Source of the DNA: GCA-2731375 sp964631725
GTDB lineage: Bacteria > Pseudomonadota > Alphaproteobacteria > GCA-2731375
Direction of reading: 5' to 3'
Assembly: GCA_964631725.1 (NCBI GenBank)
Contig: CAZVYX010000024.1
Span: 20,631 to 84,630 of the forward strand
DNA: 64,000 nt
Numbering within the stretch: position 1 is the stretch's first letter; the number at the start of each line of letters is the position of its first letter. The notes under the pieces are model-generated. The model saw only the letters and a list, made by a program, of their open reading frames with translations, had not been told where the DNA came from and searched no databases. The position numbers and the translations under genes are program-made. Of this stretch, positions 1 to 7,680 are shown one piece after another.

Positions 1-704
1 ACGGCGGCTATCAGTTGGACGGCGTCAAAAGCTACGTGTTGGATGGCCATACGGCGGAAACGATCGTGGTTCTGGCGCGGGCTCCGGGAACTTCCGGCGA
101 CGATGGTTTGTCTTTTTTCACCGTGGCGGCGGACGCCGCGGGCCTGACACGGCGGCGCCTGAAAGGCGTCGATGACACGCGCAAACTGGCGCGGCTGGAA
201 TTCAACGCCGTACCGGCGACGCTGCTGGGCGATGAAGGCGGCGCGGCGGCGCCCCTGGCCAAGACCTTGGACCAGGCCGTGGCCTGCCTGGCCAACGAAA
301 TGGTCGGCGGGGCCGAGGCTTTGCGGGAGCAGGCGTTGGATTACGCCCAACTGCGCATGCAGTTCGGCCGCGCCATCGCCTCGTTCCAGACCATGAAGCA
401 CAAGTCAGCCGATATGCTGATCGATGTGGAGCTGGCCAAGTCCGCCGCCTACTACGCGGCCGCCACGGCTGACGGCGATGGTGAGGGCGGGGACGAGCTC
501 GGCGCCATGGCATCCCTGGCCAAGGCGGGCGCGGCGGAGGCCTATATGCAGACCGCGATCCATACCATTCAGATCCACGGCGGTATCGGCTTCACCTGGG
601 ACAACGACACCCACCTGTGGTTCAAGCGCGCGAAAAGCTCCGAGGTGTTCTTGGGCGATCCAAGCTATCACCGGGAGTTGATGCTGCAGCGCTGGCAAGA
701 TTGA
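1..704 (+). CDS. Acyl-CoA dehydrogenase, C-terminal part (5' end outside window)
   Basis: The frame is open from base 3 and the gene begins before the window; 233 residues are visible. They match the middle beta domain and C-terminal helical domain of FAD-dependent acyl-CoA dehydrogenases: an opening stretch GGYQLDGVKSYVLDGH, RMQFGRAIASFQ in the helical domain, and IHGGIGFTWDNDTHLW near the end. That last motif, with FLGD where single-gene enzymes carry YEGT, is typical of one subunit of heteromeric acyl-CoA dehydrogenases. The next gene starts 7 bases downstream and encodes a second dehydrogenase, so the two products probably assemble together. The acyl-CoA substrate is unknown. Any start codon inside the window would be internal. 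Confidence 0.9.
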   Translation, partial: GGYQLDGVKSYVLDGHTAETIVVLARAPGTSGDDGLSFFTVAADAAGLTRRRLKGVDDTRKLARLEFNAVPATLLGDEGGAAAPLAKTLDQAVACLANEMVGGAEALREQALDYAQLRMQFGRAIASFQTMKHKSADMLIDVELAKSAAYYAAATADGDGEGGDELGAMASLAKAGAAEAYMQTAIHTIQIHGGIGFTWDNDTHLWFKRAKSSEVFLGDPSYHRELMLQRWQD

Positions 705-711
705 GGGCGGA

Positions 712-1971
712 ATGATGACGGAAATGACCGAAGCGGAAGTCCGTGAGGAAGTGCGGGCCTGGCTGGCGGAAAACTGGGATCCGGATTTGGGTCTGGTGGA
801 ATGGCGCAACAAGCTGGCCGATACCGGCTGGGGCATGCCGGCCTGGCCAAAGGAATGGTACGGCAAGGGCATGCCTGACAGCTACGCCACGGCTGTCGAG
901 GAGGAATTTCAAAAAGTCGGCGCCATTGGCGTGGCCCGCGCCGGCATCCGCATGCTGGCCGCCGCCACCCTGCTGGAACACGGCAGCGACATGCACAAGG
1001 AAAAGTTCCTCCGCCGTATTCTGACGGGCGAAGATACCTGGTGCCAACTTTTCTCGGAACCAGGCAGCGGTTCCGATCTGGCGGGTGCCGTGACCAGGGC
1101 CGACCTGAAGGACGGCAAGTGGATCATCAACGGCCAGAAGGTCTGGACCACCTCCGCCCACCATGCTCAATGGGGCCTGTTGCTGGCGCGCACGGATTGG
1201 GATGTGCCCAAGCACAAGGGGCTGTCGTATTTCGTCCTGGACATGACCCAGGATGCGGTTGAGGTGCAGCCCCTGCGCCAGATGAACGGCCATGCCTCTT
1301 TCAATCAGGTGTTTTTCACCGATGCGGTGATCGAGCCGGAATTCATGGTCGAGGGCCTGGGCAACGGCTGGAAAATCGCCACCACGACCCTGATGCACGA
1401 GCGCCGGGGCGCCGACGGCCTGCGCCGCTGGGCCATGGGTACGGACCGGCCCGAGCGCGCCTATGCCGAGGAGCGCGAAGAGCTGGCCCACGCCATGGCG
1501 CCCTACAAATGGTATCCCCAGCGCATGGGCCGGGTTGACCTGGTGATCGAGCGCGCCAAGGCGACGGGCACGTACGACGATCCGGTGGTGCGTCAGGAAA
1601 TCGCCAAACTGCTGACCCTGGCCAAATCCGCCGAATGGACGGCGCGGCGGGCCCGGGCGGCCCAGGTGCTGGGCCGCAATCAGGGTCCGGAAGGCTCCAT
1701 CGGCAAACTGGCGGCCAGCCATGTGGCGCGTCTGGGCAATCATGTGCACACCATGATCACGGGCGCCGATGCCATGCTGACCGGCGAAGACAGTCCCATG
1801 GACGGCGTCATTGCCGAGATTCTGGTTTCCACGCCAGCTATTTCCATCGCTGGCGGCACGGACGAGATTCAGCGCAATATCATATCCGAACGTGTCCTGG
1901 GCATGCCCAAGGAGCCACGCAACGATACCGACCGGCCGTTCCGGGACGTGCCGAGAAATATGATCAGATAA
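712..1971 (+). CDS. Acyl-CoA dehydrogenase, second subunit of an adjacent pair
   Basis: A 419-residue acyl-CoA dehydrogenase, full length for the family, oxidising an acyl-CoA to the enoyl-CoA with FAD. Visible are the FAD/substrate loop LFSEPGSGSDLA (about residues 113-124), QKVWTTSAHHA, and the C-terminal GGTDEIQRNIISERVLG. The position of the usual catalytic glutamate in YEGTxEIQR is glycine here (IAGGTDEIQR), so the base must lie elsewhere, as in isovaleryl-CoA-type enzymes, or in the partner subunit. ATG at 712 follows GGCGG; ATG at 715 is equally possible. The gene is 7 bases from the preceding dehydrogenase and 17 from the next gene, which suggests one operon. Confidence 0.9.
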   Translation: MMTEMTEAEVREEVRAWLAENWDPDLGLVEWRNKLADTGWGMPAWPKEWYGKGMPDSYATAVEEEFQKVGAIGVARAGIRMLAAATLLEHGSDMHKEKFLRRILTGEDTWCQLFSEPGSGSDLAGAVTRADLKDGKWIINGQKVWTTSAHHAQWGLLLARTDWDVPKHKGLSYFVLDMTQDAVEVQPLRQMNGHASFNQVFFTDAVIEPEFMVEGLGNGWKIATTTLMHERRGADGLRRWAMGTDRPERAYAEEREELAHAMAPYKWYPQRMGRVDLVIERAKATGTYDDPVVRQEIAKLLTLAKSAEWTARRARAAQVLGRNQGPEGSIGKLAASHVARLGNHVHTMITGADAMLTGEDSPMDGVIAEILVSTPAISIAGGTDEIQRNIISERVLGMPKEPRNDTDRPFRDVPRNMIR

Positions 1972-1988
1972 CCCTATTGGAATCAATC

Positions 1989-3269
1989 ATGAACGATCTG
2001 AAACGCAGCGACGACGAACAGGCCCTGGTTGACCTGGCGGCGCAAGTCTTGCCGGCGGGCGGCTTCGGCAATCTGGCGTCCAATATCGTGATCAAGGAAG
2101 GCCGGGGCGGCCGGGTCTGGGATGTTTCGGGCAACGAGTATGTGGACTTCTTGCTCGGCTCCGGCCCCATGCTGATTGGCCATGGCAACGAAGAGGTGTT
2201 GGCCGCGGTACAGGAGCAGGTACAGCGCGGCACGACATTCTTTGCCAATAACGAGGCCGGCATTCGGCTGGCGGCTGAAATTGTCGAGGCGGTCGCCTGT
2301 GCCGACAAGGTCCGCTTTGTCTCGACCGGATCGGAGGCGACCTTCTATGCCATGCGTCTGGCCCGGGCCCATCGCGGGCGGGACAAGATCCTAAAGTTCG
2401 AGGGCGGCTATCACGGTATGAGCGATTATGCCCTGATGAGCATGGCGCCGAAACGGCCGGGCAACTTTCCCCAGGCGGCGCCGGACTCCGCCGGCATTCC
2501 GCAACGCATCCGCGACGAGGTGCTGATCGCGCCCTTCAATGATCCGGAAACGGCGGCCAGCCTGATCCGGGAGCATCACGACGATCTGGGCGGCATTATT
2601 GTCGAGCCTTTTCAGCGCCTGTTGCCGCCAGCGCCGGGCTTCCTCGAAACCTTGCGCGAATTGGCGACGGAATACGGCATACCGTTGATTTTTGACGAGG
2701 TGGTGACCGGTTTCCGTTTCGCCTATGGCGGGGCTCAGGCCTATTACGGCGTCACGCCTGATCTGTGCGCCATGGGTAAGGTGATCGGCGGCGGTTTTCC
2801 CCTCGCCGCCATCGCGGGCGGGGCCGACATCATGGCGCATTTTGACAAGGATGCCGTGGCGGATGAAAGCTTCATGCCGCAAATCGGCACCCTCAGTGGC
2901 AATCCCGTCGCCGCCGTCGCGGGCCTGGCCACGCTTGAGGTCCTGCGTCGGCCCGGCGCCTATGAAACCATCTTCGCGACCGGCAGCAAATTGATGGAGG
3001 GACTGGATGCGCTATTGCAGGAGGCCGGAATTCCAGCCGTTGTCCTGGGCGAGCCACCGCTGTTTGATGTCTTCTTCACCTCCGGCGATATCAAGGACTA
3101 CCGCGGCATGCAAGGCAACGACGCCGAACGGGCGCAACGCTTCAACGGCGTCTTGCGCGAGCACGGCATCTTGAAGGGCGACAGCAAATTCTATGTCTCC
3201 CTGGCTCATGACGAGGCCGATGTAGCGCAGACCCTGGATGCCTTCGCGGCGGCGGTGAAGGCGCTTTGA
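1989..3269 (+). CDS. Class III PLP aminotransferase, glutamate-1-semialdehyde mutase-like
   Basis: A 426-residue fold-type I PLP enzyme of the class III aminotransferase family, nearest in layout to glutamate-1-semialdehyde aminomutases. Visible are GNEYVDFLLGSGPMLIGHG near the N-terminus, the PLP-phosphate region STGSEATFYAMRLAR, the aspartate in IFDEVVTGFR, and the Schiff-base lysine in AMGKVIGGGFP. The open frame continues upstream into the previous gene, but the conserved N-terminus begins at ATG 1989. Its stop overlaps the TTG start of the next gene by four bases, so translation is probably coupled. Nothing nearby points to heme synthesis, so a catabolic amino-transfer or amino-mutase role in this operon is more likely than hemL. 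Confidence 0.82.
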   Translation: MNDLKRSDDEQALVDLAAQVLPAGGFGNLASNIVIKEGRGGRVWDVSGNEYVDFLLGSGPMLIGHGNEEVLAAVQEQVQRGTTFFANNEAGIRLAAEIVEAVACADKVRFVSTGSEATFYAMRLARAHRGRDKILKFEGGYHGMSDYALMSMAPKRPGNFPQAAPDSAGIPQRIRDEVLIAPFNDPETAASLIREHHDDLGGIIVEPFQRLLPPAPGFLETLRELATEYGIPLIFDEVVTGFRFAYGGAQAYYGVTPDLCAMGKVIGGGFPLAAIAGGADIMAHFDKDAVADESFMPQIGTLSGNPVAAVAGLATLEVLRRPGAYETIFATGSKLMEGLDALLQEAGIPAVVLGEPPLFDVFFTSGDIKDYRGMQGNDAERAQRFNGVLREHGILKGDSKFYVSLAHDEADVAQTLDAFAAAVKAL

Positions 3270-4291
3270 TATCTGAAACCTATCGCTGCGTCGTCCTGGC
3301 CCGATATATCGAAGGTCTTCCGGGCCCCGATGATTTCAGGATAGAAACCCGCCCGGTCCCCACACCCGGCGACGGTGAATTCTTGGTGAAGAACATCTAC
3401 GCTTCGCTGGATCCGGGCGGCCGGACACGGTTGAGCGGCGAGGCATCCTATATTCCGCCGCTCTCAATCGGTGATATCGCCGGCGCCTTCAATATCGGCG
3501 AGGTCGTGGCAACGAATAATGACGCCTATGGGGTAGGCGAACTATTGGCGGGTTCGTTCGGGTGGAGTGAAATGGGCCTGTCGGACGGACGCGGCTACTT
3601 GGCGAAGATACCGGATTGGGGGCTGCCGCTCAGCACCTGGATCGGCGTTTTGGGGGTGCCGGGCCTGACGGCCTATTTCGGCCTCCAGCGGGTGGCGCGT
3701 ATCAAAGCGGGCGAAACCGTCGTGGTGACGTCAGCGGCCGGCATGGTCGGCGCCACGGCGGCACAGATCGCGAAAATCATGGGCTGCCGGGTGATCGGCG
3801 TCGCCGGCGGTGCGGTAAAATGCAAATGGTTGCAGGAGGAACTGGGGCTGGATGGGGCGATCGACTACAAGGCTGTTGATGATCTGGGCACGGCCGTTGC
3901 TGAAGCGGTGCCCGATGGCGTCGATGTCCTGTTCGACAATGTCGGCAACCGCTTTGTCGACGCCTTGCTGCCTTGGATGAGAATGAATGGCCGGATCGTT
4001 GTTTCCGGTCAGGTGGGTGACTACAACCTGGCGCCCGAGGACATCCATGGCATCACGAATACCCGCGTTTTCATCACCCATCGTGTGCGCATGGAAGGAT
4101 TGGTGGTGTTCGACGACATCGCTGACTTCCCGGCGGCACAGGCGGAAATGGCTGCCTGGATCAAGGCCGGCAAGCTGATCTATCGGGAAAAAATATATGA
4201 AGGCATCGAAAGCGCGCCGCAGGCCTTTCGCGATGTCTTTGAAGGCACCTATTTTGGCCGCCATCTGGTACAGCTGGCCGCCATGCCCTAA
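3266..4291 (+). CDS. Zinc-free MDR-family NADP-dependent oxidoreductase
   Basis: A 341-residue medium-chain dehydrogenase/reductase of the prostaglandin-reductase/curcumin-reductase branch, which reduces activated C=C bonds with NADPH. The Rossmann nucleotide loop is SAAGMVGATAAQIAK (about residues 155-169), followed by VDVLFDNVGN. The family motif ASLDPGGRTRL is present and structural zinc cysteines are absent. The start is TTG at 3266 inside the upstream stop (TTGA overlap), which is the only start that preserves the N-terminal beta strand. As the neighbour of paired acyl-CoA dehydrogenases it could reduce or bypass an enone intermediate; that is inference. Confidence 0.85.
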   Translation: MISETYRCVVLARYIEGLPGPDDFRIETRPVPTPGDGEFLVKNIYASLDPGGRTRLSGEASYIPPLSIGDIAGAFNIGEVVATNNDAYGVGELLAGSFGWSEMGLSDGRGYLAKIPDWGLPLSTWIGVLGVPGLTAYFGLQRVARIKAGETVVVTSAAGMVGATAAQIAKIMGCRVIGVAGGAVKCKWLQEELGLDGAIDYKAVDDLGTAVAEAVPDGVDVLFDNVGNRFVDALLPWMRMNGRIVVSGQVGDYNLAPEDIHGITNTRVFITHRVRMEGLVVFDDIADFPAAQAEMAAWIKAGKLIYREKIYEGIESAPQAFRDVFEGTYFGRHLVQLAAMP

Positions 4292-4362
4292 ATAGAACCG
4301 GAACATCATTCCCATGCGCCTGAATGTCGGTCGCCTGGGCGGGGAAAAATCAGATTGGAGAC

Positions 4363-5127
4363 ATGTCCGTGCACAAAGCCAGTGAAACCATTGAGCTGTT
4401 GAACAACCGCGTCAGCGTCCGCGCCTACAGCGACGAAGAGGTGCCCGAGGACCTGATCGATCAGGTCCTGAAGGCTGCTTTCCGCGCTCCGACATCGTCC
4501 AATATCCAGTCCTACAGCGTTATTGTGGTCCAGGATCCGGCCCTGCGGGAGCAGTTGGCGGCGGTCACGGGTGGTCAAAAGCACGTCGAGGCGGCGCCGG
4601 TTTTTTTGGCCTTTTGCGCCGATCTGACCCGTATCGAGCATGTCATGAACCAGCGTGGCCATACCCTGCGGGACAATAATATGGAGATTGGCCTGGTCTC
4701 CTCCGTCGATGCTGCGTTGGTCGGCATGTCGACCTATCTGGCGGCTGAATCTGTGGGTCTGAAAGGAGTCATGATCGGGGCCGTGCGCAATGACGCGGTG
4801 GCCACGGCACGGATATTGGGCCTGCCGACCGGGGTCTACTGCGTTTTCGGCATGTGCCTCGGCTGGCCCGGCGAGGCGCCGCCGCAAAAGCCGCGCATGG
4901 ATTACTCCACCATGGTCCACTATGACCGCTACGGCGCCTTGCGGGATAACCGGGATGTGGCGCAAAGCCTGGATGACTATGACGCCGCCTTGGCCAGGCA
5001 TTACGAAGACATCGGCAAGCCGACAACACCGGATTCCTGGAGCCATGACATGGACAAGAAGTTCGATCCGCAGCTTCGCGACAATCTGCGCCGGGAACTC
5101 AAGGAACTTGGTTTCGATTTTCGCTAA
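4363..5127 (+). CDS. NfsA/FRP-type nitroreductase family flavoprotein
   Basis: A 254-residue FMN-dependent nitroreductase-fold enzyme. The N-terminal RVSVRAYSDEEVPEDLI and RAPTSSNIQSYSVIVV are the FMN-binding signature. The later GLPTGVYCVFGMCLGWP and the C-terminal arm resemble NADPH-dependent NfsA/flavin-reductase members, which reduce nitro groups, quinones or flavins. I prefer ATG 4363 because it follows TTGGAGAC; GTG at 4369 has better spacing to GGAG, and an ATG at 4324 would add 13 unsupported residues. The stop overlaps the convergent desaturase stop by three bases. The true substrate is not predictable. Confidence 0.85.
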   Translation: MSVHKASETIELLNNRVSVRAYSDEEVPEDLIDQVLKAAFRAPTSSNIQSYSVIVVQDPALREQLAAVTGGQKHVEAAPVFLAFCADLTRIEHVMNQRGHTLRDNNMEIGLVSSVDAALVGMSTYLAAESVGLKGVMIGAVRNDAVATARILGLPTGVYCVFGMCLGWPGEAPPQKPRMDYSTMVHYDRYGALRDNRDVAQSLDDYDAALARHYEDIGKPTTPDSWSHDMDKKFDPQLRDNLRRELKELGFDFR

Positions 5128-6032
5128 CTCAGATCGCGCCAGATCTGGCGGTGGAGATTAACGTAGCCATCCGCCGTTTCCTTCAAAAACGGCCGGGTGT
5201 GGCCATGAAAATCCGGCAATTGGTGGAATGGCACCACAGGCAGCGCATGATGTTCGGCGTGATAGCACATGTTCCAGGTGATGAAGCGCACGGGCGCCGA
5301 GGTGAACGTCGTGCGGCTGTTGGCCATCATGTCGGCGACCTGGGCGCAGCCCATATGCTCCGCCAACAGAAAGGCGCGCAGGAAAGGCTGCCCGATCAGC
5401 GCCGGTACGATCCAAACCCATAGCAGTTGTTCGCCCACGGCGGCGAAGGCGATAACATATAGTGCCAGGAACCAGCGCGCCTCCATCGCTACCCGGTTAA
5501 GGGCTTTTCTGGGAATGAAATCATCCGATGCCCGGCCATGGGTGTTGCCCAACAACACTTGAATTTGCGTCGCCCAGACAGCCAGGCCGGCCAGATGCAG
5601 CACATAGGCGGTGCGGCTATCGGGCTTCGCCACCGCCAATTCCGGGTCCCGCGCCGGATCATTGGTGAAACGATGATGGTTCAAATGGAAATGCCGGAAC
5701 CAGACGGGCGGCAGCAGCAACAGCCAGCCGCATAGCGCCGCCGTCGCGTCATTGCACCATTTGTAGCGAAACGCCGTGCGGTGGATGCATTCATGCAGGG
5801 GGGCAAAGAGGAAAATGACAAGAATACCCTGCGGCAGCAGCAACGCGGGCCACAAGGGAACCTTGGCCAGGATGAGGGAGCCGACAATGGCGATCAGGCC
5901 CCCATGAACCAGCAGACGCAATGCCCCGTGCCGGTTGGAGCGCGCGAGCAGCACCCGGCGGGCGGCCTGGTCCAGGAGGGCCGGCGAAAAGGTCCCACCG
6001 TCAATCTTCGCCGGGCTCCCAGCCGTAGTCAT
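5124..6032 (-). CDS. Membrane fatty-acid-desaturase-type di-iron enzyme
   Basis: A 302-residue integral membrane protein with the three histidine clusters of the desaturase/hydroxylase superfamily: HECIH (HxxxH), HLNHH (HxxHH) and HAEHH (HxxHH), which bind a di-iron centre on the cytosolic side. Hydrophobic segments flank them, for example GGLIAIVGSLILAKVPLW. The start codon lies 32 bases inside the end of the upstream hydantoinase B gene, so the gene is a translationally coupled last member of the hydantoinase operon. Known family members desaturate or hydroxylate lipids and alkanes. Here the coupling suggests an oxygenation step on the operon's own substrate, which is inference. Confidence 0.85.
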   Translation of the reverse strand: MTTAGSPAKIDGGTFSPALLDQAARRVLLARSNRHGALRLLVHGGLIAIVGSLILAKVPLWPALLLPQGILVIFLFAPLHECIHRTAFRYKWCNDATAALCGWLLLLPPVWFRHFHLNHHRFTNDPARDPELAVAKPDSRTAYVLHLAGLAVWATQIQVLLGNTHGRASDDFIPRKALNRVAMEARWFLALYVIAFAAVGEQLLWVWIVPALIGQPFLRAFLLAEHMGCAQVADMMANSRTTFTSAPVRFITWNMCYHAEHHALPVVPFHQLPDFHGHTRPFLKETADGYVNLHRQIWRDLS

Positions 6033-7680
6033 TCAATGCGCCTTCCTTTGTGACATAGCCATCGGCGATATCCCTGGTGATGGCGGCGGGGTCGCGCTGG
6101 CTGGCGGCGCCGTAGCCGCCCGCACCGGACAACCGGAAACTCACCACATCGCCCTGCTTTAGGTCATACATGCCTTTCGAGTGCAAGGGCTCGGCGTTGC
6201 CGTCGGGGTTCAGCAGGCTCTCGCCCAGGGCGCCCGGCTGTCCGCCGAACAGCCCGTAAGGCTGGAAACGATGGCGGTCGCCCAGGTGCGATAACACGGC
6301 GGTGGAATTTAATAGCTCGATATCCTTGCGCAGGCCGCAACCGCCGCGCCATTGCCCGGCCCCGCCGGTATCGGGAATGAACTCCAGGCGGCGGACGCGA
6401 ATGGGATTATGGGTCTCGTGCACTTCGACCGGGATGTTGGAACAATTCATCACCGGGCTCAGGGCCTCGACGCCGTCCTTGCCCTGGCGGCCGCCATAGC
6501 CGGCAAGCGATAGATCATACATCACGAACGGCCGGCCCGTGCGGTCGTTGATGCCGCCGATGTTGGGGTTGGACCAGTGGGAAAAGGCTCCCATGGCCCG
6601 GTGCGGCAAGGCCTGGGCGATGGCGCCGTTGATGGCATCGAAAATGCGGATCTGCAGGATCGCCCGACCGCCCGAGGGCGCTGGAAAGGCGGGATTGAAG
6701 AACGAGCCTTCCCGCGCCGTTACCGTGATCGGCCGCATGTTGCCCTCCGTCTGGGGTTGCAGGGCGTCGCAAAACACCTTGATGGCGAAAATGGCGTAGG
6801 CGCGGGTGTAATTGATATAGGAATTGATGGCGGCGGGCACGACATCGGAAGAGCGGGAGAAATCCAGCTCCACCGCGCCCTCGCCATCAAAGGTGACATC
6901 GACGGCAATCTTGATGGGCTCGGTGTCGGGGCCGTAGTCATCCATGCAGTCTTCGAAACTGTAGGTGCCCGCCGGCACCGCCGCCAGAGCCTTGCGCATG
7001 GCCGCTTCGGAGCGGTCCAATATGATCTCGTAGGCCAGGGCCAGGGTCTCCGCGCCATGGTCGCGGAACATTTGTTGCAGCCGGCTGGCGGCGCTGAGGT
7101 TCGCGGTATGCTGGGCCAGCAGGTCGCCCCGTACCTTGTCGGGCATGCGCACGTTGCCCAAAACCAGACGCAGGATATCCTCGTCAATCTCGCCGCCGCG
7201 GACGAAGCGCACGGGCAGTATGCGCAAGCCTTCCTGGAAGGATTCCGTGACGCCGTGAACCTTCTGCGATCCCGGCGCGGCCCCGCCCATATCCACCTGG
7301 TGGGCGGAACAGGCGACATAGCCAACCAGATCGGCATCCAGAAAAATGGGCATGACCTGGAAGGTATCCGGGAAATGACCGGAACACATGAAGCTGTCGT
7401 TGAGCAGAATAGAGTCGCCCGGCCGCAGGTTTTCGGCTGGGAAATAGTCTATGGCGTGGCGTACGCAGGCGGGCATGGAGCCCAAATGGCCGGGACTGAA
7501 ATTGCCCTGGGCGATCAGCCGTCCGGTACAATCGAAGATCGCCGTGGCGAAATCATCGCCCTCCCGAACCCCTTCGGAAAAGGCCGTATTTCGCAGCGTT
7601 GTACCCAGCTCCTCGGCAATGGACATCAGGGTGTTCCAAATCACCGTCAGGGTGATGGGATCGATGGCAGCCTTGCTCAT
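6001..7680 (-). CDS. Hydantoinase B / oxoprolinase-type subunit (HyuB)
   Basis: A 559-residue HyuB-family protein, the usual length of the B subunit of N-methylhydantoinases, 5-oxoprolinases and related ATP-dependent ring-opening or carboxylating enzymes. Characteristic stretches are EGDDFATAIFDCTGRLIAQG, LNDSFMCSGHFPDTFQ and ACSAHQVDMGG, where conserved Asp and His residues bind metal in characterised homologues, and GGCGLRKDIELL near the end. ATG 7680 overlaps the hydantoinase A stop in an ATGA arrangement, which implies a 1:1 complex with that subunit. The substrate could be a cyclic imide or ureide, a lactam or a ketone, because the family also includes acetone and acetophenone carboxylases. 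Confidence 0.9.
   Translation of the reverse strand: MSKAAIDPITLTVIWNTLMSIAEELGTTLRNTAFSEGVREGDDFATAIFDCTGRLIAQGNFSPGHLGSMPACVRHAIDYFPAENLRPGDSILLNDSFMCSGHFPDTFQVMPIFLDADLVGYVACSAHQVDMGGAAPGSQKVHGVTESFQEGLRILPVRFVRGGEIDEDILRLVLGNVRMPDKVRGDLLAQHTANLSAASRLQQMFRDHGAETLALAYEIILDRSEAAMRKALAAVPAGTYSFEDCMDDYGPDTEPIKIAVDVTFDGEGAVELDFSRSSDVVPAAINSYINYTRAYAIFAIKVFCDALQPQTEGNMRPITVTAREGSFFNPAFPAPSGGRAILQIRIFDAINGAIAQALPHRAMGAFSHWSNPNIGGINDRTGRPFVMYDLSLAGYGGRQGKDGVEALSPVMNCSNIPVEVHETHNPIRVRRLEFIPDTGGAGQWRGGCGLRKDIELLNSTAVLSHLGDRHRFQPYGLFGGQPGALGESLLNPDGNAEPLHSKGMYDLKQGDVVSFRLSGAGGYGAASQRDPAAITRDIADGYVTKEGALNDYGWEPGED

Noticed and set aside
622..1986. 454-codon open frame on the minus strand
   Set aside because: It is antisense to two acyl-CoA dehydrogenases and has no recognisable motif or Shine-Dalgarno.
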